From contig OW818670.1 in assembly GCA_942493215.1 (NCBI GenBank), positions 310,001 to 374,000 on the forward strand: a stretch of 64,000 bases of DNA, given 5' to 3'. The notes below the pieces were generated by a model. It had not been told where the DNA came from. It saw only the letters and a list, made by a program, of their open reading frames with translations, and ran no database searches. A program made the translations under genes and the position numbers. Shown one piece after another: positions 44,127 to 52,706 of this stretch. How positions within the stretch are numbered: position 1 is the stretch's first letter; every line of letters begins with the position of its first letter. The stretch comes from G942493215 sp942493215 (GTDB lineage: Bacteria > Bacillota_I > Bacilli_A > RF39 > UBA660).

Positions 44127-46133
44127 TTATTTTCCTGGCTTTTTACTGCTTCCACCACCAGATCCACCACTACCTGCAGCAGCATCAGCATTAGCTTTAG
44201 CAACTCTGTGTTTGTCATCAAGTTCAATCGACTTTTTAGCAGGAAGTACATGCTTTTTAGCATCATCAAATCCACCGTATGCTTCTGAATCAAAGCCTTG
44301 AAATCCCTCATAATTTTCATATTGCTTTTGAATTGACTTCATATTTTTTACTTCGTAATATAAAGAGCCTGTTTGATTAGCTGATTGATCTCTAACATAG
44401 TCTTTCTTAGCAATATCCAATAAATCGTGATAATTTTTCTCTTCTTTAGTAATATCACTTTCGGCAGCACCAGAATTTCTCAAAGTTTCTATTCTATTTT
44501 TTGAATTAATTACATTATTATAATAACCGTCTTTATTATCAAGAACCTTTTTCTCGGCAAAATTATCAACATTATCACGTACTTTCATATACTCTTCATA
44601 AGCACCAATTTCAGCCTTTTGCCGTTCATAAAGATTATGCATACCGAGACCAGATTGTATTTTAGCCGCTGCTGTTCCCCTCATAGTAGCACCAGCCTCT
44701 CTTGAAGTAGCATATCTATCACGTGCCTGAGTTGCACCACCATAAGCACTCTTATAAATCTCGCCGGCTTTTTTTCCACTTAAAGAGGCACCTGCTCCTC
44801 TACGCATAGCTGAGGCTCCCCCTGTTAATCCCGAAAATGCAGTACGCGCTAAAGCGGCGGCTTTTTTTCCACCACTCATATCGCCCCAATTGGAAGCTGT
44901 TTCAGCCACATTTCTTGCAAAGTTAGTAGCTCCAGCTCCTACTGCTGCCCCACCAAGGGCTGCAAGACCAGTCGCCTGCTTCATTCCTGGTGTCTCGCTT
45001 AATTTCTTTTTTAAATTCAAATCGAAAGTTCCCTTTCCCATACCTGGGAAGAATTCCTTCAATATATCTGGTAATTGTTTAGCAAAAGTCAAAGCACCTA
45101 AAATTATAAATACTTTAACAGCCGAATCTGAAACGAAATTTCCAGAATTAGTTGTTACTAAATCAATATTGTCGAATATAAAAATACAAAAATATATTGA
45201 TGCTAAGCGCAAGAATAAATCCAAATATGTATTTAATACCATTTTAACCCATTTATTAAAAGTACTATCTTTCGAAGCTTTAGGATCAATATTTCCTAAA
45301 ATAGGAATAGGAGCAATCAACTCTAAAAATCCCAATTTAACACTTCGAACTGCTATATCAATACAAAATACAAGTAAAATATAGCAAACAAATACGGCGG
45401 CTAAAGTACTAATAATATATTGATACTTCATATATCTTTGACCAGAACCATCATTTGCTCGAAGTAAATCAGCATCAAGTAATATTGAAACATCCTTATA
45501 TTTCCATGCATTTTCAACATAACTACCAAGTGGCACATCACCGCTTGTTTCTTTGCCATTTAGGTCATTTAAGCAACCCATATTGACACCACCAGACAAG
45601 TACATTCCCGAACTACAGCCAGGGAAAAATTCTTTTTCTGGTTCCAAAAAAGTTGACAACAAAACGAATGACAATCTTGAGCCAGCTGTATTTTTTGTAT
45701 CACCAATACCGGCTGGATTAGCAACGTTATCACCCGAAGCACCGATACCTAATATAACACTTTCTAAAACACTATTATCCAATATTATTTTTTGTAACTC
45801 ACGAGCTCTAACAAAAATAGTCGGAGTTATTATTAATAATACTAAAGTAATTAAAATACGGCTAATTATGTTTTGTACTCCTTTTGATTTTTCAGTTAAA
45901 TCATCAGGGTTGATAGTATAAGTAATTAATGAAAAAGTCAGTCTAAAAAGCATAAATATGCCTAATAAACTATATATACGAGTAGAAAATTCCCGGAAGA
46001 CATCTTGGTTAAAGAAAGTAGCATCGGCTATACGCATTAACAATTCATAAATTGTTCCAATTAAACCGAAGAAAATAGTATCCAGCCAAGATAACACCGG
46101 TAATATAATATAATCCATTGCACTATTTAACAA
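44127..46133 (-). CDS. VirB6/TrbL-like polytopic channel protein
   Basis: 668 residues. The first 370 have about six to eight helices, including LSWLDTIFFGLIGTIYEL near the N-terminus and IISRILITLVLLIITPTIF; a loop of about 120 residues with Cys (FFPGCSSGMYLSGGVNMGC) is predicted outside. The last 300 residues are cytoplasmic: an Ala/Gly-rich stretch (AALGGAAVGAGATNFARN), then a long charged coiled region and a Gly/Ser tail. This matches the VirB6/TrbL-type inner channel of Gram-positive conjugation systems. Directly before the PrgI and VirB4 genes. Confidence 0.8.
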   Translation of the reverse strand: MLNSAMDYIILPVLSWLDTIFFGLIGTIYELLMRIADATFFNQDVFREFSTRIYSLLGIFMLFRLTFSLITYTINPDDLTEKSKGVQNIISRILITLVLLIITPTIFVRARELQKIILDNSVLESVILGIGASGDNVANPAGIGDTKNTAGSRLSFVLLSTFLEPEKEFFPGCSSGMYLSGGVNMGCLNDLNGKETSGDVPLGSYVENAWKYKDVSILLDADLLRANDGSGQRYMKYQYIISTLAAVFVCYILLVFCIDIAVRSVKLGFLELIAPIPILGNIDPKASKDSTFNKWVKMVLNTYLDLFLRLASIYFCIFIFDNIDLVTTNSGNFVSDSAVKVFIILGALTFAKQLPDILKEFFPGMGKGTFDLNLKKKLSETPGMKQATGLAALGGAAVGAGATNFARNVAETASNWGDMSGGKKAAALARTAFSGLTGGASAMRRGAGASLSGKKAGEIYKSAYGGATQARDRYATSREAGATMRGTAAAKIQSGLGMHNLYERQKAEIGAYEEYMKVRDNVDNFAEKKVLDNKDGYYNNVINSKNRIETLRNSGAAESDITKEEKNYHDLLDIAKKDYVRDQSANQTGSLYYEVKNMKSIQKQYENYEGFQGFDSEAYGGFDDAKKHVLPAKKSIELDDKHRVAKANADAAAGSGGSGGGSSKKPGK

Positions 46134-46156
46134 AATAATACCTCCTTTCCGATTAA

Positions 46157-48205
46157 TTACTTTTTAGAAATATTACACAAAGTTACTTCTTCTTCACCTA
46201 TACCTGGTAAAGCATAATTATAAAGTATAAATTGTACAAATAAAGCTGATAAGAATATTAACACTACCGCAATTAAACGTTTTAGAAATCTCCCGCCTGC
46301 TTTTTGGAAAGCCTTATCATCACTTTCAGCAATAGCTCTAAAGAAATCTACCATTCCAAGAACAATAGTAATAATCACTGCTCCATAACGAATTAATTGT
46401 AGGGCCCAGGTCAAAAAGTCTAACAAATCTTGTGATAACATATCACAACCATCAGGTATAGGTATATAACCAGCTTTAACATTTTCTTCAATCTCTTGAG
46501 CAAGTTGTATTGCTTTAAACTTTAAGCATGGCGATGTTGTATTAGCTAAACAGGTATTATATTTGCTCTCACCATTTTCACCATTAGGATCATTATATTG
46601 ACTAGCATCATTACATGAATTATCACAGCCTTTTTCCTGAAAAACATAAAGACTAGCATAATTAGTAGCCATAGCATACCAGTAATTGGCATAATCATAT
46701 ATTGCTTTACTAGCTTTGCCACCAGATAATAAATATGAAGCAACATTAGTAATATCGTCTGAACCACCATTTTTGGCATAATGCAAGAATGCAGCATTAA
46801 TATTTTTATTCATAGTCTCGGTGTTATTGCTGTCCTTTACAATTGTGACAAGTCCCTTAAATTCATCATCACCAATAAATAATATTTTATAAGCTTCATC
46901 TAATTTTGTTTTATATTGGGATGCAACTTGATCAGTAGTTGCTATTTTAAAATATTTAAATATTTTTTTTACATCCGTTATTTTAGGAATAAAGTTTAAG
47001 CTAATCATGCCACCTTCAGTAGCATTACTTAAATCTCCCACTTCCAAATATTCATAATCAAGGCAAGGTTCATCTCTTTTTCTTATTTCTTCAGCTGTAG
47101 CGTTTTTAGTTGGAGCATTGGCATTATTAACAATAGCCTCTAAAATAGGTCGATCAACACTATTAGAATCAGTTTTAAGATTTAAACCTGTTTTATTACC
47201 AAGACCACTAATATATGTAGAAGTTATAACATATTCAAGAGCAGGATAGGTATTCCTTGTTACAACAACCTGTAACTTGTGTTCACCACGATAATAAGCA
47301 CATGTCCCTGATGAAGGTTTATTTTTTGTATTATCTTCCCGTTGTTTATCGGTTACTTGATAATAAACCCCGTTATTCCCATTAGCAGTATTATCTGCAT
47401 AATTTTTATCGTCTTTTCGAATAAATCCATACTCGCTGTTGGCTTCAGCATAAACTTTTTCTTCGCTTCCAGCATTAAAACCATCAGCAAAACGGTGATA
47501 AGTATTACCAATACTAATACCACCATATTTCTTATGGGTAGGAACTACATATTCTGGGCAACTACCAATTTGCACAATAGTTCTAGTAAGTGGATCAGAA
47601 TTATTACCAAATTCAAAATAGTCGGATGTACTAATATTATTGAAAGTAAAAAATATATCATATATCTCCCCGGAAACTCCATTTATTTTCTTTTTATAAT
47701 AAACTGTCGCTTCTACGTCAGAAGCAAACGGGGTCTTGGTAGAATTTTGTGAATTTTTATCATGGGTAAAAGCATTGTACTTGCACTTGTATGAACCACT
47801 GTCTTGTACAGCCGTATCTTCCGAAAGAAGCTTAAAGGCTATATTAATTTTTTTTAAATTTTTTGGTGCTGGATCATCCTTATATGCCCTGTATACATTG
47901 CTCTTGTATTCCTTGAAATTTACCAAATATGTTGGACATTCTAAAGCATTATACCCATCTTTGGTATCTTCTCTATAAAGCGTTATGGTTTCTAAATTAA
48001 TCATATAAGAATATGCCTTGTTTTCATATATAGCCCTTAACTTTACTGTGTTAATTTCATCGCCTTCATCGACATCAACCAATTGACCGGCAACAGCATA
48101 AGTTAAATATTTACATTCTTTAGTATCGGCCTTAATTACATCTTGCCACCCAAAAAAGATTACTATTGAGACTATTAAAAAGAAAATATACCTTTTATTG
48201 AACAT
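46157..48205 (-). CDS. Large secreted protein ending in a VirB2-like two-helix module
   Basis: 682 residues: signal peptide (RYIFFLIVSIVIFFGW, cut before DTKEC), an extracytoplasmic domain of about 560 residues rich in Asn/Asp/Tyr with about 16 Cys, then a C-terminal module (about 585-682): DGCDMLSQ, helix YGAVIITIVLGMVDFFRAI, basic loop KAFQKAGGRFLKRL, helix IAVVLIFLSALFVQFIL, and TLCNI. That module is the same helix-loop-helix with flanking Cys as in the seven small proteins upstream. It looks like a pilin-type anchor fused to a big external domain, perhaps a tip or adhesin. No known family for the external part. Confidence 0.7.
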   Translation of the reverse strand: MFNKRYIFFLIVSIVIFFGWQDVIKADTKECKYLTYAVAGQLVDVDEGDEINTVKLRAIYENKAYSYMINLETITLYREDTKDGYNALECPTYLVNFKEYKSNVYRAYKDDPAPKNLKKINIAFKLLSEDTAVQDSGSYKCKYNAFTHDKNSQNSTKTPFASDVEATVYYKKKINGVSGEIYDIFFTFNNISTSDYFEFGNNSDPLTRTIVQIGSCPEYVVPTHKKYGGISIGNTYHRFADGFNAGSEEKVYAEANSEYGFIRKDDKNYADNTANGNNGVYYQVTDKQREDNTKNKPSSGTCAYYRGEHKLQVVVTRNTYPALEYVITSTYISGLGNKTGLNLKTDSNSVDRPILEAIVNNANAPTKNATAEEIRKRDEPCLDYEYLEVGDLSNATEGGMISLNFIPKITDVKKIFKYFKIATTDQVASQYKTKLDEAYKILFIGDDEFKGLVTIVKDSNNTETMNKNINAAFLHYAKNGGSDDITNVASYLLSGGKASKAIYDYANYWYAMATNYASLYVFQEKGCDNSCNDASQYNDPNGENGESKYNTCLANTTSPCLKFKAIQLAQEIEENVKAGYIPIPDGCDMLSQDLLDFLTWALQLIRYGAVIITIVLGMVDFFRAIAESDDKAFQKAGGRFLKRLIAVVLIFLSALFVQFILYNYALPGIGEEEVTLCNISKK

Positions 48206-48315
48206 AGGACTCCTCCTAGCACTATTTATAACTTATTTGATTATATCATAACTAGTAAAAAAAAGAAATATTTTGTTGATTTAAAACATACTATTTTAGA
48301 TATGCTTTCACATAG

Positions 48316-48346
48316 AAAAATGAGGTTGTTACTTAACCTCATTTTA
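48316..48346 (-). terminator. Terminator inside the secretion cluster
   Basis: AAAATGAGGTT / AACCTCATTTT hairpin with five T on the minus strand, right after the last small VirB2-like gene. It would lower expression of the channel genes relative to the repeated small proteins. Confidence 0.75.
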
Positions 48347-48350
48347 AAGT

Positions 48351-49040
48351 TTATTGTTGTCCTAATCTTTTTAAGGCATAATCAATATCTTCAACACCAC
48401 TTAATGACTCATAAGCATAATAGTATGTTGAAGGGCTTCCACCAACAGTAATTGTTTTTCTAACCCAATATTTAGGACAAGCTACTTCAGTATAAAGCTT
48501 ACCAGTACTTGTAGCAGTAGGATAATCTGTACCATTAAACGTATAAGTACGTCCTGCACCGATTTCAGCTTTTCCTGTAAATTTTACCTCTTTACTTGAA
48601 TCTACAACTTCACCATTATCTCCAAAAGTAACAGGATTATAAATACACGCTATATCTTTATTAATAACGTTACAGTTTTCACTTGTTTTTATATTACCTT
48701 CACCTGTAAGCATATATGTTACACATTCCCACATGTTATCCTTATCAGTTTTAGACATAGCTCCACTTACCATATTAAGAGTAAATTGAACTGAAGTCAT
48801 TACTAAAAAAACAATAACAGCCGCCACAACTTTCTTAATAACACTTGTTTGGGCTTTTTTTAAATCATCATCTTTTTGACCTAGTATCGACTTAGTAAGA
48901 GTAATCATACCAACTAATATTAAAACTACTGGTACCAAAACTCTTATTATGTTATAAGCAAGACTCGCTAAACGTGCAAGATGCAATGGTATACAACCAC
49001 AATCTGTTAAATAATAAGCTATATCATCTAAAAAAAGCAT
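48351..49040 (-). CDS. VirB2-like two-helix protein with extended C-terminal domain (array member 7)
   Basis: 229 residues. DCGCIP before helix 1 (NIIRVLVPVVLILVGMITL), charged loop GQKDDDLKKAQTSVIKK, helix 2 (VVAAVIVFLVMTSVQF), then WECVTYMLTG. The first 110 residues are thus a member of the repeated family; a further 110 residues after it are Thr/Gly/Tyr-rich beta-type sequence, unique in the array. It is the longest and most diverged small copy and the last before a terminator. Topology: both ends outside, loop inside. Probable pilin-like subunit of the secretion machine. Confidence 0.7.
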   Translation of the reverse strand: MLFLDDIAYYLTDCGCIPLHLARLASLAYNIIRVLVPVVLILVGMITLTKSILGQKDDDLKKAQTSVIKKVVAAVIVFLVMTSVQFTLNMVSGAMSKTDKDNMWECVTYMLTGEGNIKTSENCNVINKDIACIYNPVTFGDNGEVVDSSKEVKFTGKAEIGAGRTYTFNGTDYPTATSTGKLYTEVACPKYWVRKTITVGGSPSTYYYAYESLSGVEDIDYALKRLGQQ

Positions 49041-49119
49041 ATTCTATCCCTCACTTAATAAATTAATTACTATATCTTTATTATAACTTAATTAGTCTTT
49101 TATTTCAACTACAATATTA

Positions 49120-49443
49120 CTATTTACCATTTAAAATACCTTTTATACATTGCCACATTTGATCATGACTAAATAAATTAATTATTATACTTATGACATC
49201 AAATAAAAAATATATCATTAAAGCAAAAAATATTTTTTTAATTATTAATGATTGTCTTTTCTTTATTGTTTTTTCATCATTAGCTTTTAATGTTTTAAAA
49301 AAATCAATTAGACTTGATATGATTAAAATAATAGGAATTAATATTTTTATTACTAAATAAATTTTAGATATTAATTGACCAAAAATTAACGGTATAGGAA
49401 GAATTTCTTGGCAACTATTAACAATCGCATATAAAATATTCAA
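49120..49443 (-). CDS. VirB2-like two-helix protein (array member 6)
   Basis: 107 residues with the array architecture: NSCQEI, helix IYLVIKILIPIILIISSLIDF, loop KTLKANDEKTIKKRQSLIIKK, helix IFFALMIYFLFDVISII, then WQCIKGILNGK. It is more diverged than members 2-4, lacking the GMVDLGKA stretch, and more AT-rich. No signal peptide beyond helix 1. It lies after a terminator (49511-49532), suggesting its own promoter in the 115-base gap upstream. Confidence 0.65.
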   Translation of the reverse strand: MNILYAIVNSCQEILPIPLIFGQLISKIYLVIKILIPIILIISSLIDFFKTLKANDEKTIKKRQSLIIKKIFFALMIYFLFDVISIIINLFSHDQMWQCIKGILNGK

Positions 49444-49510
49444 TAATTATCACCTCACATTTAATATATGTGGTTTATAATTTTGACATATTGCAAAAAA
49501 CATGCATAAT

Positions 49511-49534
49511 AAAAAAGAGTTTTTAAACTCTTAG
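49511..49534 (-). terminator. Terminator inside the small-protein array
   Basis: AAGAGTTT / AAACTCTT hairpin with six T on the minus strand, 27 bases after the stop of array member 5. Confidence 0.7.
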
Positions 49535-49558
49535 ATATTTAATTTTATTAGTTATATT

Positions 49559-49927
49559 TTATTCACCATGTGTTGATTCACCATTCAATAAAGCATTGAC
49601 ACAAGCCCACATTGCACTATTAGAAGTACTGTTTTTATCAACCATATCAATAGCCCACTGCACTAATGTGAAAAATGTGAATATTACGATTGCCACAATA
49701 ATTTTTTTAAATAATAATGATTGGGCTTTTTGAATATCTTCTTGTTTTTGGGAGGTAATTGCTTTTAATAAATCAATCATACCAGCAATCAGTAAAATAA
49801 TAGGAACACCTATTCGAATAATCATATATACTATGCTTATGATATTACCAAAGACTATAGGTATTTCAACCATACCAGGAAAACTACAACCATCAAGGGT
49901 ATCATATGGCGCACCTAAAAAATACAT
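49559..49927 (-). CDS. VirB2-like two-helix protein (array member 5)
   Basis: 122 residues: DGCSFPGM, helix IVYMIIRIGVPIILLIAGMIDL, loop KAITSQKQEDIQKAQSLLFKK, helix IIVAIVIFTFFTLVQW, WACVNALLNG and a short polar tail. All array features are kept, including the N-terminal Cys and the W-x-C after helix 2. Ribosome site AGGAGG. VirB2/TrbC-type pilins have the same two-helix hairpin; here processing would leave both cysteines on the outer face. Confidence 0.7.
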   Translation of the reverse strand: MYFLGAPYDTLDGCSFPGMVEIPIVFGNIISIVYMIIRIGVPIILLIAGMIDLLKAITSQKQEDIQKAQSLLFKKIIVAIVIFTFFTLVQWAIDMVDKNSTSNSAMWACVNALLNGESTHGE

Positions 49928-49974
49928 CTTGCACCTCCTATTATTAAAATATTTTAAAACTATTTACACTAAAA

Positions 49975-50379
49975 TTATCGCACTTCAGCGCAAAGTCCGG
50001 TTGAAGCATCATAATTGCCATATCCAACTGGACATTCGGTATTAGTTGGACTACCTAACAATGCATTAACACATGACCACATACTTGCATTATTAGAATT
50101 ACCTTTATCAACTAAATTAATAGCAAACTGAATTAAAGTAAATAATAAGAAGACAAGAACAGCCGCAATTACTTTCTTAATAAGTAATCCTTGAGCTTTT
50201 TTAATTTCATCCTCTTTTTGAGCCACAACAGCTTTACCTAAATCAACCATACCAACTATTAATAATACAATTGGAATAAATATTCTTATTGCTAAATAAA
50301 TAAGTTTAACAAGTGTTCCAATAATATCTGGTATAGCTGTGAAGGTACAACCACCGACTGCACTATATAATGTAAACAT
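49975..50379 (-). CDS. VirB2-like two-helix protein (array member 4)
   Basis: 134 residues: GGCTFTAIP, helix LIYLAIRIFIPIVLLIVGMVDL, loop GKAVVAQKEDEIKKAQG, helix VIAAVLVFLLFTLIQF, WSCVNALLG, then a tail with CPVGYGNYDASTGLC, the Cys-G-aromatic-Cys knob also seen in members 2 and 3 and in the Flp-like pilin. The core is nearly identical to members 2 and 3, so duplication is recent or conversion is active. Confidence 0.72.
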   Translation of the reverse strand: MFTLYSAVGGCTFTAIPDIIGTLVKLIYLAIRIFIPIVLLIVGMVDLGKAVVAQKEDEIKKAQGLLIKKVIAAVLVFLLFTLIQFAINLVDKGNSNNASMWSCVNALLGSPTNTECPVGYGNYDASTGLCAEVR

Positions 50380-50408
50380 TTTCTACCTCCTCAGTTTATT
50401 GCAAATAC

Positions 50409-50840
50409 TTAACTACAAATATTTGTTGTACTATCCCATGATCCTTTAGCAGTATCACAATCTGTTTGAGATTTTGCAGAAGCTTTTGCATTTCCAGTAT
50501 CACTATAATTTAATATAGCATTGACACAATTCCACATATTCGTAGTACTTACATCTGTTTTATTAGTTACTAAACCAATAGCAAATTGAATTAGGGTAAA
50601 TAATAGGAATACTAAAACAGCCGCAATTACTTTCTTAATTAATAGACTTTGAGCCTTTTTAATCTCATCATCTTTTTGGGCAACTACAGCTTTACCAAGA
50701 TCAACCATACCAACAATTAGTAATATAATTGGAATACCAATTCTAATAACCATATAAACTAGACTTACTAATTTACCAACAATTGTAGGTATATCAACTG
50801 AACAGCCAGCAATATATTGTATATCCTCTAAAATAAACAT
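50409..50840 (-). CDS. VirB2-like two-helix protein (array member 3)
   Basis: 143 residues: AGCSVDIP, helix VYMVIRIGIPIILLIVGMVDL, loop GKAVVAQKDDEIKKAQS, helix VIAAVLVFLLFTLIQF, WNCVNAIL, tail with CDTAKGSWDSTTNIC. Residues 10-80 are almost the same as in member 2, while the tails differ: the pattern is a constant membrane core with a variable exposed end. Starts behind GGAGTGG. Confidence 0.72.
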   Translation of the reverse strand: MFILEDIQYIAGCSVDIPTIVGKLVSLVYMVIRIGIPIILLIVGMVDLGKAVVAQKDDEIKKAQSLLIKKVIAAVLVFLLFTLIQFAIGLVTNKTDVSTTNMWNCVNAILNYSDTGNAKASAKSQTDCDTAKGSWDSTTNICS

Positions 50841-50905
50841 ATTTTTTCCACTCCTTTTTTTTAAAAATTAATTACTAATAAAAAATACTATAAAAAAACA
50901 ATTAT

Positions 50906-51373
50906 CTATTTACATGTGCCATCGAAATCAATAACTTTATTAATAGCGGAGCAATCGCAATTATTATTGGCTGTCCACGTACCACCGGAACCGCTACATT
51001 TTGCTTTACTATCTTCATAGTTTGCCTTATTACCCTCATCACTAAAGTTCAATAAAACATTTATACAAGTCCACATTGTTTCTTGATTTTTGCTGGTATC
51101 GACCAATTTGATTGAGAATTGAATTAAAGTAAGTAATAAGAACACTAAGACAGCCGCAATTACTTTTTTAATTAATAAACTTTGAGCTTTCTTAATCTCA
51201 TCATCTTTTTGAGCAACTACTGCCTTGCCTAGATCAACCATACCAACAATTAATAATATAATTGGAATACCAATTCTAATAACCATATAAACTAAGCTTA
51301 TTAATTTTCCGACAATTGTAGGTAGATCTCCAGGACAGCCAGCAATAGTACTATAGTCTTCTAAAAAAAACAT
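50906..51373 (-). CDS. VirB2-like two-helix protein (array member 2)
   Basis: 155 residues: AGCPGDLP, the same helix 1, loop and helix 2 as member 3 (IVGKLISLVYMVIRIGIP, AQKDDEIKKAQ, VIAAVLVFLLLTLIQF), WTCINVLLN, then the longest small-copy tail with CSGSGGTWTANNNC and three more Cys. Good ribosome site GAGGAG. Likely a major or minor subunit of the fibre/channel. Confidence 0.72.
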   Translation of the reverse strand: MFFLEDYSTIAGCPGDLPTIVGKLISLVYMVIRIGIPIILLIVGMVDLGKAVVAQKDDEIKKAQSLLIKKVIAAVLVFLLLTLIQFSIKLVDTSKNQETMWTCINVLLNFSDEGNKANYEDSKAKCSGSGGTWTANNNCDCSAINKVIDFDGTCK

Positions 51374-51390
51374 AATGCTTCACTCCTCTT

Positions 51391-51708
51391 TTAAAAACTA
51401 ATTAAATTTCTAATACAAATCCATATATTACCCGAAAAGAAATCGGCTAATAAATTAATAATAAATTGAATAAAAGTAAAGATTAAATAAATAACTGTTG
51501 CTTTAATTAAAGTATTAATAAACTGCTTTTTGGCAATAACCGTTTCTTCATTAGTTTCACATTTTCCTAAATCAATAGTGGCTTTGACAATTAAGCAAAG
51601 AGGAATAATTATGCGCATACCTTGAAAAATAATTATTGTCATTAATCTAACTATTGATAAATCACTAGTTAAACAGCTTGTGCATATTTTTATTTCATTC
51701 AACAACAT
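51391..51708 (-). CDS. VirB2-like two-helix protein (array member 1, diverged)
   Basis: 105 residues: CTSCLTSD before helix 1 (IIIFQGMRIIIPLCLIVKATIDL), loop GKCETNEETVIAKKQF, helix 2 (LIKATVIYLIFTFIQFII), then IWICIRNLISF. It keeps the size, the two-helix layout and the flanking cysteines, but little residue identity with members 2-5. It starts five bases after the end of the TadZ-like gene, joining the Tad block and the array in one transcription unit. Confidence 0.6.
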   Translation of the reverse strand: MLLNEIKICTSCLTSDLSIVRLMTIIIFQGMRIIIPLCLIVKATIDLGKCETNEETVIAKKQFINTLIKATVIYLIFTFIQFIINLLADFFSGNIWICIRNLISF

Positions 51709-51712
51709 AAAA

Positions 51713-52690
51713 TCATTCTTCTATACTATACCCCAAACTATTCACAAATTGAATTAATGGTAAACATTCTTTCAAATTGCGATCATTAAATGGTGGGATA
51801 CTCGCAAATACCTTTACTCGTGCCTCAAATTCAAATTGAGATACTTCTTTAGGATTTAATAAACTCTTATTTAAGATAAACTTACCATCATTATATTTAG
51901 TGAATATCCGACTATTAATAAGTAGCATTTTATTAAGCTTAATAATAGATGGTTCAACTAAATAAAAAATATCGGTACATATCGTTTTAACTTGTTCAAC
52001 ATCATTAATATCAATAAATATTATATCCTTATCACTATTCTTCTCAATAATACTATTATAACTATTAATAGTTGTACTAACTAATGATTTATCATTAAAA
52101 TATATAAAATCATTACGATTAATTTCTATTCCTAAAACCGAATATCTGTTTTTTAAAAGACTATACAAAGCATATATTAATGTTGTTGATCCAGCATCTT
52201 GTGATAAATTATCAAAGCCAATAATTCTTTTCGCTTTAGGTGTTGTAGCAACAACGTTATTGTAGCCAGTATTATCAGATCTTCGCTCATTTTTTGCTTC
52301 AACTACATCCTCTAAAATATGCATCTGTGCAACATCACGATATTCATTAGGATTATTAAATAAATACATTAAGCCATCAATTGTTTGAGTAAAATTATAA
52401 ATACCTATTGAGATTAAACGTGATATATACATTTTATCTGAACATTCCGGTGAATCATCAAGAAATAAAATTATTTTATCAACTGGGAAATAAATCGATA
52501 GCTTTTGTAAAGTTCTAATATCTTTATAATTGCTAATAGCTGTTATATCTAAAATCATTCTTTGGAAAAAGAAATTCTGAAAATTTCTTCCTAACTCGTC
52601 AACATCAAAAACGCCATCTATTCTTTTTATAACATCTATGTCAAGCGTTTCTAATAATGAACGATATTTATTTGAGATAATAACATTCAT
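51713..52690 (-). CDS. TadZ/CpaE-like protein with degenerate ATPase motif
   Basis: 325 residues. N-terminal part (about 1-115) resembles a receiver-like domain (KIILFLDDSPECSD, GIYNFTQTIDGLMYLF); after a linker, RIIGFDNLSQDAGSTTLIYALYSLL occupies the place of the deviant Walker A loop (KGGxGKTT) of MinD/ParA-type ATPases, but lacks the lysines. DIIFIDINDVEQV would be the Walker B strand. TadZ places Tad pili at the pole. Loss of the P-loop suggests a non-hydrolysing localiser. Position next to TadE-like genes supports the call. Confidence 0.68.
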   Translation of the reverse strand: MNVIISNKYRSLLETLDIDVIKRIDGVFDVDELGRNFQNFFFQRMILDITAISNYKDIRTLQKLSIYFPVDKIILFLDDSPECSDKMYISRLISIGIYNFTQTIDGLMYLFNNPNEYRDVAQMHILEDVVEAKNERRSDNTGYNNVVATTPKAKRIIGFDNLSQDAGSTTLIYALYSLLKNRYSVLGIEINRNDFIYFNDKSLVSTTINSYNSIIEKNSDKDIIFIDINDVEQVKTICTDIFYLVEPSIIKLNKMLLINSRIFTKYNDGKFILNKSLLNPKEVSQFEFEARVKVFASIPPFNDRNLKECLPLIQFVNSLGYSIEE

Positions 52691-52706
52691 AGAATTCCCT
52701 CCTTGA

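Larger units (their letters stand above)
49590..51330 (-). repeat. Tandem gene repeats of the two-helix family
   Basis: DNA of members 2, 3 and 4 is nearly the same over the helix 1-loop-helix 2 part (for example ACAGCCGCAATTACTTT near 50161, 50620 and 51152, and CCAACAATTAGTAATAT/AATTAATAATATAAT near 50714 and 51248), with member 5 less similar. This is a direct repeat of about 200-230 bases at 460-500 base spacing. Confidence 0.75.

Noticed and set aside
44078..44320. 80-residue frame antiphase to the VirB6-like C-terminus
   Set aside because: It overlaps the low-complexity coding tail of the 668-residue gene and ends inside the PrgI gene; it has no independent start signal.
49590..51330. 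CRISPR-like repeat array
   Set aside because: The repeats are about 200 bases long, coding and spaced by about 460-500 bases; they are paralogous genes. No cas genes are present.
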